64,000 bases of DNA from Cellvibrio sp. (GCA_016712405.1 JADJRD010000001.1:682001-746000); one strand, 5' to 3'; counted from the stretch's first letter, positions 36,595 to 46,996 are shown. The notes: generated from the letters alone by a model not told the origin. A program made the numbers and translations.

Positions 36595-38622
36595 TCAATA
36601 GCCTAATCTTAACCCAATTGACGTCTGCCTGCCCAATCCCGGCTCAAACGATCTGCCATTGGCTTGATTGACTATAACTGAACCCACGTAAGTTTTATTA
36701 GTAACATTATTCACTCTAATCCACCACTCCAGATTTGACCAAGGGGTTTTGCCTTGAAGTGAAAAATCCCACAATTGCCAAGAAGGTGCAAAGATTAAAT
36801 TGTTATCGGCGGTGGCAACTTTATCGCGGTAGCTGCTGCTGAGATTGATCGATAGCGAATCTTTTGCGAATGGAAAATAAGTTAGATCGGCTTGATAGAC
36901 TTTTTTTGCCAAACCGGGCAATTGATGATTATTCCATTCACCTTGAGTGAATTCAGCATTGAGATATTGCATACTCAGTCGAGCTGACCAATAGTCATTG
37001 AACTGATAACGATTTAATACTTCTATGCCACGGCGTTGTGTTTCTTGTGCATTACGAAAACTGGTTCTGCCATTTATCGACTGATCGACGATAATTTCAT
37101 TTTCAGTGTCGATATAAAATTGTGAGATTTGCCACAACCATTGTTCACTGGTGAAATTAAAACCCCAATCAACTTGTCGATTTTGGCTGGAATTCAAATC
37201 AGTATTTAAACCAGTTCCGTTAGCTTTGTATGCCATTTCAGTTAAGGTAGGCGTTTCATATCCCTTGCCTGTGCTGGCAAATAATGTCCAATCTTCTGCG
37301 AATTGATATTCCAACCCTACCGCCATCGCATTTTCAGAAAATTCTTGTTCGCCGGAATCATCAGGATTAACGATCAGATTATTGCTATTGCGACGAATAA
37401 AAAAATCATCTACCGAAAAATCCAACTGGCTGTAACGAAAACCGATAAAGGTTTTGATGTTGTCATTGGGTTTAAATTGCACAATATTGTAAATATCACG
37501 ATTAATCACTTCACCTTTTTCATCACGTCGCAAATCACCGGCAACGCCAAGATTATTCACAAAGCCTTGTCGATCATCCTGCATCTTTGTTAATTCGGCA
37601 CCCATACTCCATTGCCAATCGCGATCAAACCAGAAAAAATCTTGAGTCAATGTGGCATTAATACCAAGCACGTTTCGATTTAAATTCACCACACCCCCGG
37701 CAGAGGTTAAGGCATCACCAGCAAAACCTAAATATTGTGTAATCTCCCGGTCGCTTTGCCACAGACTTAACTGCCAACGTCTATCGCCATCTGTTTTACG
37801 TAAACTAATAGACGATTGTTGGTTATCCACTTGCTTGCGAGTATTAAAGGTAATTGCGGCGGAATTTTCTTGAAAAGGATCTTGCTCAAATTGTTGCGGT
37901 GTTAAACCTAATGGATCTTGCAATAAAGGATCACGACTCACATCATGTTTAATAATCCAATCCCAATCATTATTTGATCGGTAATAAATCGCAACCGATG
38001 CTTGTTCACGTTCTGCTTTTGAATGCGGCCTGTCGGTATCGGATTCATACTGATTAATTTGCGAGGCGACAGCGATATTATCTTGTCGCCATTTGGCGTT
38101 AATCAGTGCATTTTGTTGATCCTGATCTGACAAACTGAATTGTGCATCAATACCGGATTTTTCAGGTTGTTGCGTTGTAAACGAAATCACACCACCCGGA
38201 CTATTGCCATACAAAGCCGCAATAGAGCCACTAATCACTTGAACTTGTTGAATGCGATTTAATTGCACACTGGACAATTGCCCTTGCCCGTCCGGTGTTG
38301 AAATGGGAACACCATCAACCAACAAATCAATTCCTCGAATACCGAACGCTGATCGTGCGCCAAAACCTCGCAAACTGATGCGTGTATCTTGTGCAAAGTT
38401 ACTGCGTGAATCAATTTGCAATCCTGGCAGGCCGGTCAAAATGTCGCTGGCTTCAGTTAAACCCGGCTTGAAATTTTCTTGTGTGTTTTTTATCGAACTG
38501 GATGTTTGAAAAGACGTTGATTGTTTACCTTCTACCACCAAGACTTGAATATCCTCTGCATACAGCATTAAAGACTGAGCAGAAATTAACGAAATCAAAG
38601 CTAAAGATTTTATTTGCATCAT
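36595..38622 (-). CDS. TonB-dependent outer-membrane receptor, PqqU/YncD-like
   Basis: A 675-residue receptor. Signal peptide (~1-22, MMQIKSLALISLISAQSLML), plug domain with DILTGLPGLQIDSR and LRGFGARSAFGIRG, and a 22-strand barrel ending in LRLGY. Several blocks recall E. coli YncD, now PqqU, the pyrroloquinoline quinone importer: DGVPISTPDGQGQ, GYETPTLTEMAYKANG, and VGSVIVNQANGRSFEPGLGR. Uptake of PQQ or a similar cofactor is therefore plausible but not proven. No TonB, ExbB or ABC partner is in the window. The DUF6445 gene follows in the same direction. Confidence 0.85.
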   Translation of the reverse strand: MMQIKSLALISLISAQSLMLYAEDIQVLVVEGKQSTSFQTSSSIKNTQENFKPGLTEASDILTGLPGLQIDSRSNFAQDTRISLRGFGARSAFGIRGIDLLVDGVPISTPDGQGQLSSVQLNRIQQVQVISGSIAALYGNSPGGVISFTTQQPEKSGIDAQFSLSDQDQQNALINAKWRQDNIAVASQINQYESDTDRPHSKAEREQASVAIYYRSNNDWDWIIKHDVSRDPLLQDPLGLTPQQFEQDPFQENSAAITFNTRKQVDNQQSSISLRKTDGDRRWQLSLWQSDREITQYLGFAGDALTSAGGVVNLNRNVLGINATLTQDFFWFDRDWQWSMGAELTKMQDDRQGFVNNLGVAGDLRRDEKGEVINRDIYNIVQFKPNDNIKTFIGFRYSQLDFSVDDFFIRRNSNNLIVNPDDSGEQEFSENAMAVGLEYQFAEDWTLFASTGKGYETPTLTEMAYKANGTGLNTDLNSSQNRQVDWGFNFTSEQWLWQISQFYIDTENEIIVDQSINGRTSFRNAQETQRRGIEVLNRYQFNDYWSARLSMQYLNAEFTQGEWNNHQLPGLAKKVYQADLTYFPFAKDSLSINLSSSYRDKVATADNNLIFAPSWQLWDFSLQGKTPWSNLEWWIRVNNVTNKTYVGSVIVNQANGRSFEPGLGRQTSIGLRLGY

Positions 38623-38728
38623 TCTTTTCCTGGAGACTTTTCTTCAGAGCGTCTTGCACTAATCATTCATATTTATCCACATTAGTTATCTTTATTTACC
38701 CGTCGTCATCCCTAGGCAATTTATACTT

Positions 38729-38799
38729 CGTCATCCCTGCGTAGGCAGGGATCCATTTGCTCGACAATGTCACTGGTTTCCTGCCTTGCAGGAATGACG
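38729..38799. repeat. Small inverted-repeat element (MITE- or REP-like)
   Basis: Ends CGTCATCCCTGC and, reversed, CGTCATTCCTGC; each arm folds on itself (CCCTGCGTAGGCAGGG and CCTGCCTTGCAGG). A degenerate partial copy precedes it (CGTCGTCATCCCTAGGC at 38701). The rest of the 38623-38983 gap has no gene and presumably holds the two divergent promoters. Confidence 0.65.
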
Positions 38800-38983
38800 A
38801 TTAAAAATATTGGGAGTGCATTCTGGCGATAAAACCGTTAGTTTTCATCAAGAGTTTCTGGTATTCAGTGCAATTAATTCTTTTGCTCTGTAACTAATCG
38901 TCGGGAAATGTAAATGACATTGCAGGGTTTTTAACTGCATACTAGCCTCCGACTCATTGATTCAATTTTTAGTAGGAATATTC

Positions 38984-40216
38984 ATGTTCTCAGCTGTTAA
39001 TCGCCTTTTTCGAAAACAACGTTGGTTATTGGTTCTCGTCTTAGTCCTACTGATTGGTCTGATTGTTTTTTTTGGTACAGAGAAATCAGATAGGCAGGGT
39101 CGACCTCCGCAAAACCCTTGGATGGCGCCGACGCCTGTGCTTTTGGTCACCGTTCGCAAAAGTGATTTGCAAGTTCAAATTAAAGCCATTGGCAGTGTAA
39201 CAGCCTTGAATACTGTAACTCTTCGCAGCCGTGTTAACGGCCCCTTGGTGGGGCTGCACTTTTCTGAAGGGCAATCGGTAAAAGCGGGTGATCTTTTGGC
39301 TGTTATTGATCCTGCTCCCTATCAAGTCAAATTGGCACAAGCGGAAGGAACCCTGCAACAAACTCGCGCACAATTGAAAAATGCTGAAGAGGATTTACAA
39401 CTCTATGAGCGATTACTCACCCAATAGTCGATCGCCAAACAACAGTTTGATAAGCAACAATCGCTAGTAGATCAATTACATGGCACATTAAAAAATCATA
39501 CAGGGCAATTGGAAGATGCCCGCTTGCAACTATCTTACACACGCATCACCGCCCCTATTTCAGGTAGAACAGGTTTACGCCGTGTGGATGTGGGCAATCT
39601 TGTCAGCACAGGGGATAGCAACGGACTTGTCACCATCACCCAAACCCAACCTATAGCAGCCGTGTTCACCATCTCTGAAAACCAGTTGGTTGCCGTACGC
39701 AATGCCTACGCTGCGGCTCAAAAAGCCAAAACCTCACTGGTCGTTGAAGCCTGGGATCGCAGCGAACAAGCTTTACTCTCCAAAGGCAAGCTCACAACAC
39801 TGGACAATCAAATCGATACCAGCACTGGGACTCTTAAGCTCAAGGCAGAGTTTGATAATGCCGATGACAGCCTCTTTCCTAACCAATTTATCAATGCACG
39901 TTTGCATTTGGAAACCTTGGGCGGCGCCACAACCATTCCGATTGATGCGGTGCAATATGGCTCCAAAGGGACTTACGTTTATGTGGTTGAAGAAGGCAAA
40001 GCCAAAATGCGCCGGATTACCTTGGGAGCATTGGAAGGTGATCGCACCGCTGTCACTGAAGGGCTAAAAGAGGGTGAACAGGTTGTACTTGAAGGGATTG
40101 ATCGGCTTTGGGATGGCAAAGATGTCAAAGTAAACGATGGCACTGCCGCTGCAAATGAACCGCCGAAAGCCAATGAGCCACCAAAAACCTGGAACAAGGG
40201 CAAGGGTCGCAAATGA
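38984..40216 (+). pseudogene. mdtA: RND efflux periplasmic adaptor, MdtA-like, with an in-frame TAG
   Basis: Membrane-fusion subunit that bridges an RND pump to an outer-membrane channel. N-terminal anchor WLLVLVLVLLIGLIVFFG, lipoyl-like GPLVGLHFSEGQSVKAGDLLAVIDPAPYQ, coiled-coil hairpin, then LSYTRITAPISGRTGLRRVDVGN and beta-barrel and membrane-proximal parts. Inside the hairpin TAG occurs (39425-39427), where the surrounding reading LLTQ-stop-SIAKQQFDKQQ is in the same frame; family members have a sense codon there. Without suppression the product is only ~147 residues. The two pump genes follow with overlaps, so the operon may be crippled or the stop may be an error. Confidence 0.85.
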
Positions 40217-43200
40217 GTCTTTCCCGCCCTTTTATTTTGCGTCCAGTGGCGACTTCACTGGTGATGCTGGCGATGCTATTGATCGGGCTTTTGGGTTATA
40301 GGCTTTTACCCGTCGCTGCTTTGCCGCAAGTGGATTACCCGATCATCCAAATTTTCACCTTCAATCCCGGTGCCAGCCCGGATGTGATGGCACGAACCGT
40401 TACAGCACCGCTTGAACGAAGACTGGGGCAAATCCCCGGTTTGAAACAGATGTCCTCCACCAGTTCGACCGGCGCATCCATTATCACTCTGCAATTTTCA
40501 TTGGAAATTGATCTGGGTGTCGCTGAACAGGAAGTGCAAGCCGGGTTGGATACCGCGAGTAATCTCTTACCCCGCGATTTACCAACACCCCCGATTTATC
40601 GCAAAGTAAACCCTGCGGATGCGCCCATCATGACGCTTGCCGTGACTTCCGCCAATCTGGCCTTGCCCGAGGTTTATGATCTGGTGAATACCCGCATGGC
40701 TCAAAAGTTGGCGCAATTACCCGGCGTGGGCATGGTCACATTAGCCGGCGGTCAGCGACCCGCCATTCGTATCAAACTTAACCCCAATGCCTTGGCCAAT
40801 ACCCAACTCAGCCTTGAGCAAGTCCGCAACACCATAGTCACAGCCAACACCAATCAACCCAAAGGCAGTTTTGACGGCGAATATCGCTCCACCATGTTGG
40901 ACGCGAATGATCAAATGCGCAGTGTTGAGGAATACCGCAATCTGCTGATCAGTTGGCGCAACGGTTCCCCTTTGCGTTTGGGTGATCTTGCCACCGTCGA
41001 AAATGGAGCTGAAGATCGCTTCCTTGCGGCTTGGGCCAACGAACAACCGGCTGTACTAATCAATGTTCAGAGGCAACCGGGCGCTAATGTCATAGAAGTC
41101 GCGGACAGCATTCAAGAACTCCTGCCCAAACTCACAGCGACAATGCCCGCGTCAGTGAATGTGGCGATCCTCAGCGATCGAACTCACAGCATTCGAGCCT
41201 CGATTCGCGATGTGCAAAAAGAACTGATCTTCGCGATTGGTTTGGTAGTTCTCGTGACACTGGTTTTTTTACGCTCGGTTCCTGCCACCATTATTCCCAG
41301 CCTTGCCGTCCCGCTATCGCTAGTCGGCACCTTTGCGGCCATGTATTTTCTGGATTTTTCGATCAACAATTTGACCCTAATGGCACTCACTATTGCCACG
41401 GGCTTTGTTGTGGATGACGCCATAGTCATGCTGGAAAACATAGCCCGACATCGAGAGCAAGGTGAATCGCCAGTGGATGCAGCCCTCAAGGGTGCCAAAG
41501 AGATAGGATTCACTTTAGTTTCTCTCACTATCTCATTGATTGCAGTACTGATTCCGCTGTTATTTATGGGCGATTTGGTCGGTCGATTGTTTCAGGAATT
41601 TGCGATTACGTTGGCGGTAGCGATTGGAATTTCCCTGGTGGTTTCACTCACGCTTACGCCTATGATGTGCGCTCGCATGTTAAAAAATGCCCCTGTTCAC
41701 CATGACGCCCAGCCGGATTTTTTGGAAAGGGTTATTGCGAGTTACGGACGCGGGCTGGACAAGGTACTGCAACATCAAACCGCTGCTATGGCGGTTATGT
41801 TGGGGACTATCTTCCTGACCGCAGGACTTTATCTGCTAGTCCCCAAAGGCTTTTTCCCGGTACAAGACAGTGGCGCAATCCAAGCCATCACCGAAGCACC
41901 ACAAGACACTTCTTTCGCTGCCATGGCAGAAAAACAACAGCAGCTGGCGCAAGTCATATTGAAAGACCCGGATGTGGAAGGGCTTTCTTCGTTTATCGGC
42001 GTCGATGGCAGCAATATCACCCTCAATTCGGGGCGCTTGTTGATTAATCTCAAAGCTCACGATGAACGTGACAGTCATGCCAGTGAAGTGATTGATCGCC
42101 TAAGGGAACAGATAAAAGGCATCACGGGTATCACCGCCTGGTTTCAGCCGGTTCAAGAACTTAGTATTGAAGATCGCGTCAGTCGCACTCAATACCAGTT
42201 CAGCCTGACCACACCGGAAGTCGCCTTGTTGGATGAATGGGTGCCGCGCCTGCTTGAACGTTTACACTATGAACCCGCCTTGGCCGATGTCGCAACCGAT
42301 CTACAAACCCGTGGACTACAAGCTTATGTCGAAATTGATCGGGATGCCGCCTCAAGACTGGGCGTGAGCATCAGCAACATTTCCAATGCCCTACAAACGG
42401 CCTATGCCCAACGTCAAATTGCCACACTGTTTACCCAGGCCAATCAATATAGGGTGGTGTTGGAAGTTGACCCTGATTACGCCCAGGGTTTGAAAGCATT
42501 GGAAAACACCTATGTCGCATCCAGTTCCGGCAAACCGGTGTTGTTATCGACTTTGGCCAAGATCACCCAACGGCCAGCTGCTTTATTGATCAATCACCAA
42601 AGCCAATTCCCATCTACCACCTTTTCTTTCAACTTGGGTGATGGCGCCTCTTTGGGTGAAGCCATTGAGGCGATTGAGAGGGTTCAAGCCGAATTGGATT
42701 TACCCCTGGCAGTCGAGCTGCGATTCCAAGGTGCAGCCGAAGCCTTCCGTGCATCACTCAGCAATACACTTTGGCTGGTGTTGGCCGCAGTGATCACTAT
42801 GTACATAGTGCTGGGAATTCTTTATGAAAGTTTTATCCACCCTGTGACGATTTTATCGACCCTGCCCTCAGCTACAGTCGGTGCTTTGTTAGCGTTACTT
42901 TTCACAGGACAACCGCTGGATTTGATCGCCGTGATTGGTGTGGTGTTGTTGATTGGGCTGGTCAAAAAGAACGGCATTATGATGGTCGACTTTGCCCTTG
43001 AAGCCCAACGCAGTCTGGGAATGACCCCACGTGAAGCTATACATCGTGCAGCCTTGATGAGATTCCGTCCAATTCTGATGACCACTCTTGCCGCTCTGTT
43101 TGGCGCCATCCCCTTGATGCTTGCCAGCGGTTCTGGCGCCGAGTTGCGTCAACCTTTGGGATTGGTGATGGTGGGTGGATTGCTGGTCAGCCAGCTGCTT

Positions 43201-43272
43201 ACCCTGTTCACTACCCCTGTGGTTTATTTGTTTTTTGACCGCTGGGTCAACAAACCTGAACAACCTTTATGA
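40213..43272 (+). CDS. mdtB: RND multidrug efflux transporter, MdtB/MuxB-like
   Basis: Inner-membrane proton-driven pump of 1019 residues. First helix LVMLAMLLIGLLGYRLLPVA, two large periplasmic loops, and the HAE1 architecture of 12 helices. The proton-relay region ATGFVVDDAIVMLENIARH carries paired Asp, and GFTLVSLTISLIAVLIPLLFMG follows. MdtB and MdtC form a heterotrimer in E. coli. Its ATG overlaps the adaptor stop (ATGA) and its stop overlaps the next pump gene, so all three are translationally coupled. No outer-membrane factor gene is present. Confidence 0.9.
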   Translation: MSLSRPFILRPVATSLVMLAMLLIGLLGYRLLPVAALPQVDYPIIQIFTFNPGASPDVMARTVTAPLERRLGQIPGLKQMSSTSSTGASIITLQFSLEIDLGVAEQEVQAGLDTASNLLPRDLPTPPIYRKVNPADAPIMTLAVTSANLALPEVYDLVNTRMAQKLAQLPGVGMVTLAGGQRPAIRIKLNPNALANTQLSLEQVRNTIVTANTNQPKGSFDGEYRSTMLDANDQMRSVEEYRNLLISWRNGSPLRLGDLATVENGAEDRFLAAWANEQPAVLINVQRQPGANVIEVADSIQELLPKLTATMPASVNVAILSDRTHSIRASIRDVQKELIFAIGLVVLVTLVFLRSVPATIIPSLAVPLSLVGTFAAMYFLDFSINNLTLMALTIATGFVVDDAIVMLENIARHREQGESPVDAALKGAKEIGFTLVSLTISLIAVLIPLLFMGDLVGRLFQEFAITLAVAIGISLVVSLTLTPMMCARMLKNAPVHHDAQPDFLERVIASYGRGLDKVLQHQTAAMAVMLGTIFLTAGLYLLVPKGFFPVQDSGAIQAITEAPQDTSFAAMAEKQQQLAQVILKDPDVEGLSSFIGVDGSNITLNSGRLLINLKAHDERDSHASEVIDRLREQIKGITGITAWFQPVQELSIEDRVSRTQYQFSLTTPEVALLDEWVPRLLERLHYEPALADVATDLQTRGLQAYVEIDRDAASRLGVSISNISNALQTAYAQRQIATLFTQANQYRVVLEVDPDYAQGLKALENTYVASSSGKPVLLSTLAKITQRPAALLINHQSQFPSTTFSFNLGDGASLGEAIEAIERVQAELDLPLAVELRFQGAAEAFRASLSNTLWLVLAAVITMYIVLGILYESFIHPVTILSTLPSATVGALLALLFTGQPLDLIAVIGVVLLIGLVKKNGIMMVDFALEAQRSLGMTPREAIHRAALMRFRPILMTTLAALFGAIPLMLASGSGAELRQPLGLVMVGGLLVSQLLTLFTTPVVYLFFDRWVNKPEQPL

Positions 43273-46200
43273 CCATAGCCGAACCCTTTATTAAACGTCC
43301 TGTTGCCTCAAGCCTCGTGGCTCTGGGGATTGTATTGCTGGGTCTTTTGTCTTGGCGGATGTTGCCCGTGGCGCCTTTGCCTCAGGTAGATTTCCCCGCA
43401 GTTCAAATCTTTGCCAGCCTGCCCGGGGCCAGCCCGGAAAGCATGGCATCAACCGTTGCGACTCCGTTAGAACGCGCACTTGGCAGTATTCCGGGTGTGA
43501 CTGCAATCAACTCCAACTCTACTCAAGGCTCAACTTTTATTTGGGTGGAATTTACGCTGGATCGGGATTTGGATTCAGCCGCACGTGATGTACAAGCGGC
43601 ACTCAATGCAGCGCGAGGTCAATTACCGGCCGGAATGCCTGGCAACCCGAGTTATCGCAAAATCAGTCCATCACAAGCCCCTATCATGGCATTGGCACTT
43701 AGCTCGCCCAATCTGGCCCCCAGTGCGTTGTACGATTCAGCTTCAACCATCCTCGCCCAAAAACTGTCGCAAATTAAAGGGGTTGGCCAAGTCGGAATTG
43801 ATGGAGCCTCTCTGCCCGCTGTGCGCATCCAACTCAACCCCAATGCACTGTCCAGCTACGGTATTGCCTTGGATGAAGTACGTAATGCCCTTGGTAATGC
43901 CAATATTTTGCAACCTTTGGGCGTGCTGGAAAATGCGGACTCACATTGGCAAATACGCACCAATGAAAGCCTGCGCACTGCTGAGGATTATCAATCCTTG
44001 GTGATTCGTTATGGCGATGCTGGGCCAGTGCGCTTGAAAGATGTCGCCACGGTGACTGACTCAGTGGAGAACCGTTATACCGATGGCTTTCACAACCATA
44101 GTTCGGCGGTGACATTAACTGTTAGCCGTCAGACTGGCGCCAATATTGTTGAAACCATAGACGCGATTAATGCCCAGCTGCCCAACCTGCGCGCATTGAT
44201 GCCCGCCGACACCCAACTCAAAGTGGTGATGGATCGCTCACCTGGCATTCGCGCCACACTCAAAGAAGCGGAAATTACCTTGTTTGTGGCGGTGCTTCTG
44301 GTGGTAGGCGTTGTCTGGATTTTCCTGCGCAGTGCCCAAAGTGCATTGATACCCAGCCTTGCCATTCCTGTGGCAATTGTGGGTTCATTTTCGGTGATGT
44401 ACCTCTGCGGATTTTCACTCAATAATCTTTCACTCATGGCCTTAATTGTGGCCGCAGGCTTGGTAGTCGATGACGCCATTGTGGTGCTGGAAAATATCAA
44501 ACGTCATATTGAAAAAGGGGTCACTCCCTTTCAGGCCGCGATTCAAGGGACGAAAGAAGTCGGCTTTACCTTGCTAGCCATGAACCTCACCTTGGTGGTC
44601 ACTTTCGTTTCCATTTTGTTGATGGGTGGCGTGGTCGAAAAACTCTTCCGCGAATTCTCCATCACCCTTGCTGCCGCCATGTTGATTTCATTGGCAGTCT
44701 CTTTAAGTTTGACGCCCGCGCTTTGCGGCCAGCTACTCAAAGCCGAAAAAGTCAAAGACCATCAACCCGGTATTTTTGATGATATGAAACAAGCCTATTC
44801 AGTGGCGTTGGATTGGGCTTTAGGCCATGGACGCATAGTTCTGTTAATCCTTCTGGGTGTAATTGGCTTGAACATTTACCTTTACATCGCCATTCCCAAA
44901 ACCATGTTGCCAGAACAGGACACAGGCCAAATGACGGGCTGGGTGCGTGGTGACGACGGTTTTTCTTTCCAGCTGATGCAACCCAAAATTCAGGAATTAC
45001 GCAAAGTATTACTCGCCGACCCTGCTGTAGAAGATGTGTTTGGTGCAAGTGGTGGTGGCAACGGCGTTAGCAATGCCTGGATGCGGATTAGCCTCAAACC
45101 TATGGCGGAGCGACGCCTATCAGTAATCCAAGTCACCGAACGTATTCGTCGTCAAATTCCCAGTATTCCGGGTGCCATGATGATGGTAGGACCCGATCAG
45201 GACATTCGCCTCAGTTCACCCTTTAGTCGCAGCCAAAACGAAGTCATGATGCTGTCTGACGACCTGAAACTCCTCCATACCTGGGCAGCCAAACTCACCA
45301 CGGCTATGGAGCAGATGAAAGAAGTCACCGAGATTGATGGCGTGCGAGAAGAAGGTACCCAACAAATCCAACTGACCATAGACCGAGAAGCCGCCCAGCG
45401 ACTGGGTGTGGATATGTCCACCGTCGCCAGCATGCTCAACAATTCCTTTTCCCAACGCCAAGTCTCGGTGATGTATGAGGAGATGAATCAGTATCGAGTG
45501 GTGATGGAATTGGAGCCGGGTTATACCTCAACACCAGAAGTCTTGAATCAATTACAAGTCATCACCCGCGACGGCAAACGCGTCCCGCTTTCGACCTTTT
45601 CTACCTTTGATTATGGTTTGGCAGAAGACAGAGTCCGCCGTAGCAACCAGTTTGTCTCCGAAAGTATTGGCTACGGCATTTCAGAAGGTTTTACTGCCGA
45701 ACAAGCGCGCGCCGCCATAGAAACCAAAGTCGCCGAATTGATGATGCCCAAGGAAGTCTACCTAGCCGGTTCCGGTGCCAGTCGCCCCGGTTGGGGCCCC
45801 AGCGTTCCCGGCATGGCACAAGACCCAGCAGTGTTAATTGCCTGCGTGTTATTAGCCGTCTATTTAATTTTGGGGATTTTGTACGAAAGCACGATTCATC
45901 CTTTAACCATTTTATCGACACTGCCTTCAGCGGGAATTGGTGCGTTAATCACACTGAAATTATCCAACACGCCCTTCAGTTTAATTGCCATGCTTGGGTT
46001 ATTTTTATTAATCGGCATAGTCATGAAAAACGCCATCTTGATGATTGACTTCGCACTCGAACTCGAACGTCGCCAGGGATTATCATCGCGCGATTCCATT
46101 TACCAAGCCGCATTAACTCGCTTACGCCCAATCCTGATGACTAATCTCGCCGGCTTACTCGGCGCCCTACCCTTGATTTTAGGCTTCAACGAAGGCTCCG

Positions 46201-46352
46201 AACTGCGAACGCCGCTCGGCATTACCATTATCGGTGGCCTTGCTGTAAGCCAATTCCTCACTCTGTTCACTACACCGGTGGTGTACTTGTATATGGAGAA
46301 GATTCGGAATTGGGGGTTGGGTAGATTTGCTAGAGTTGCGCAACAACATTAG
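43269..46352 (+). CDS. mdtC: RND multidrug efflux transporter, MdtC/MuxC-like
   Basis: Second RND pump (1027 residues), paralogous to the preceding one: VALGIVLLGLLSWRMLPVAPLPQVDFPAVQ, the relay helix AAGLVVDDAIVVLENIKRH, and GFTLLAMNLTLVVTFVSILLMG. The last ~170 codons use many more TTA leucine codons than the earlier ~850, which points to a mosaic gene. Compounds exported by MdtABC/MuxABC-type systems include bile salts, novobiocin and aztreonam in model species; the substrate here is unknown. Confidence 0.9.
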   Translation: MTIAEPFIKRPVASSLVALGIVLLGLLSWRMLPVAPLPQVDFPAVQIFASLPGASPESMASTVATPLERALGSIPGVTAINSNSTQGSTFIWVEFTLDRDLDSAARDVQAALNAARGQLPAGMPGNPSYRKISPSQAPIMALALSSPNLAPSALYDSASTILAQKLSQIKGVGQVGIDGASLPAVRIQLNPNALSSYGIALDEVRNALGNANILQPLGVLENADSHWQIRTNESLRTAEDYQSLVIRYGDAGPVRLKDVATVTDSVENRYTDGFHNHSSAVTLTVSRQTGANIVETIDAINAQLPNLRALMPADTQLKVVMDRSPGIRATLKEAEITLFVAVLLVVGVVWIFLRSAQSALIPSLAIPVAIVGSFSVMYLCGFSLNNLSLMALIVAAGLVVDDAIVVLENIKRHIEKGVTPFQAAIQGTKEVGFTLLAMNLTLVVTFVSILLMGGVVEKLFREFSITLAAAMLISLAVSLSLTPALCGQLLKAEKVKDHQPGIFDDMKQAYSVALDWALGHGRIVLLILLGVIGLNIYLYIAIPKTMLPEQDTGQMTGWVRGDDGFSFQLMQPKIQELRKVLLADPAVEDVFGASGGGNGVSNAWMRISLKPMAERRLSVIQVTERIRRQIPSIPGAMMMVGPDQDIRLSSPFSRSQNEVMMLSDDLKLLHTWAAKLTTAMEQMKEVTEIDGVREEGTQQIQLTIDREAAQRLGVDMSTVASMLNNSFSQRQVSVMYEEMNQYRVVMELEPGYTSTPEVLNQLQVITRDGKRVPLSTFSTFDYGLAEDRVRRSNQFVSESIGYGISEGFTAEQARAAIETKVAELMMPKEVYLAGSGASRPGWGPSVPGMAQDPAVLIACVLLAVYLILGILYESTIHPLTILSTLPSAGIGALITLKLSNTPFSLIAMLGLFLLIGIVMKNAILMIDFALELERRQGLSSRDSIYQAALTRLRPILMTNLAGLLGALPLILGFNEGSELRTPLGITIIGGLAVSQFLTLFTTPVVYLYMEKIRNWGLGRFARVAQQH

Positions 46353-46450
46353 AAAAACGATGCGCATCAAGATCATTTTACAAATTCAATACGCAAAATT
46401 TTATCTTGATTGGTATTGTGCTCTTAAGAAGAGTGTCATACGAATTAACT

Positions 46451-46996
46451 CTAGTTACGCCCAGCACAAGCCGCACGTGTTGTTTTTTTCAAATGCGGAA
46501 CGAAATTGCATGGCCCCTGAGTTGAATCCAATTGATATTTAATGATTTCATCCCATGCAGTTTTGCAGGCGTTGGTAGAGCCCGGCAAACAAAAAATTAA
46601 CGTGTGATTGGCTAATCCTGCAATGGCACGCGATTGAATTGTGGATGTGCCAATTTGCTGAAACGAAATTTGACGAAATAACTCACCAAAACCTTCCACT
46701 TTTTTATCAAATAAAGGTTCAAGTGCTTCTGGTGTAGAATCACGATCCGTAAAACCTGTACCTCCCGTAATCAAAATCACTTGTATGGATTCATCCGCAA
46801 TCCACTGTGAACAGACAGCGCGCATTTGATACACATCATCCTTAACAATTGTTCTGGTGGCTAATTGATGGCCTGCCCCCAGTAAACGTTCAACTAGAGT
46901 ATCACCAGAAGTATCGTTAGCTGTAGTTCGTGTATCAGAAACGGTTAATACTGCTACGGATAAAGGCAAAGTTGTGTCTGTCGTATTGTGAGCCAT
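46451..46996 (-). CDS. moaB: Molybdenum cofactor biosynthesis protein MoaB
   Basis: A 181-residue MoaB/MogA-type protein: SVAVLTVSDTRTTANDTSGD, the MPT-binding VILITGGTGFTDRDSTPEAL, and ALPGSTNACKTAWDEI-like C-terminus (CLPGSTNACKTAWDEIIKYQ). MogA-type members adenylylate molybdopterin. It follows moaA by 45 bases in the same direction, so it probably shares the riboswitch-controlled transcript. It ends in a gap before the convergent mdtC. Confidence 0.92.
   Translation of the reverse strand: MAHNTTDTTLPLSVAVLTVSDTRTTANDTSGDTLVERLLGAGHQLATRTIVKDDVYQMRAVCSQWIADESIQVILITGGTGFTDRDSTPEALEPLFDKKVEGFGELFRQISFQQIGTSTIQSRAIAGLANHTLIFCLPGSTNACKTAWDEIIKYQLDSTQGPCNFVPHLKKTTRAACAGRN

Noticed and set aside
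712..39427. Recoded stop codons or selenocysteine as an explanation for the in-frame stops
   Set aside because: The three interrupted genes use TGA, TAA and TAG, one each, and many intact genes here end in all three codons. No common recoding element is visible, so substitution or error is simpler.
44129..44500. Minus-strand open frames inside mdtB, mdtC and deaD
   Set aside because: They are shadows of the strong coding frames on the other strand, without ribosome-binding sites or recognisable domains.
38984..46352. Complete tripartite efflux system
   Set aside because: No outer-membrane factor gene follows mdtC, and the adaptor gene has an in-frame stop, so completeness cannot be claimed.
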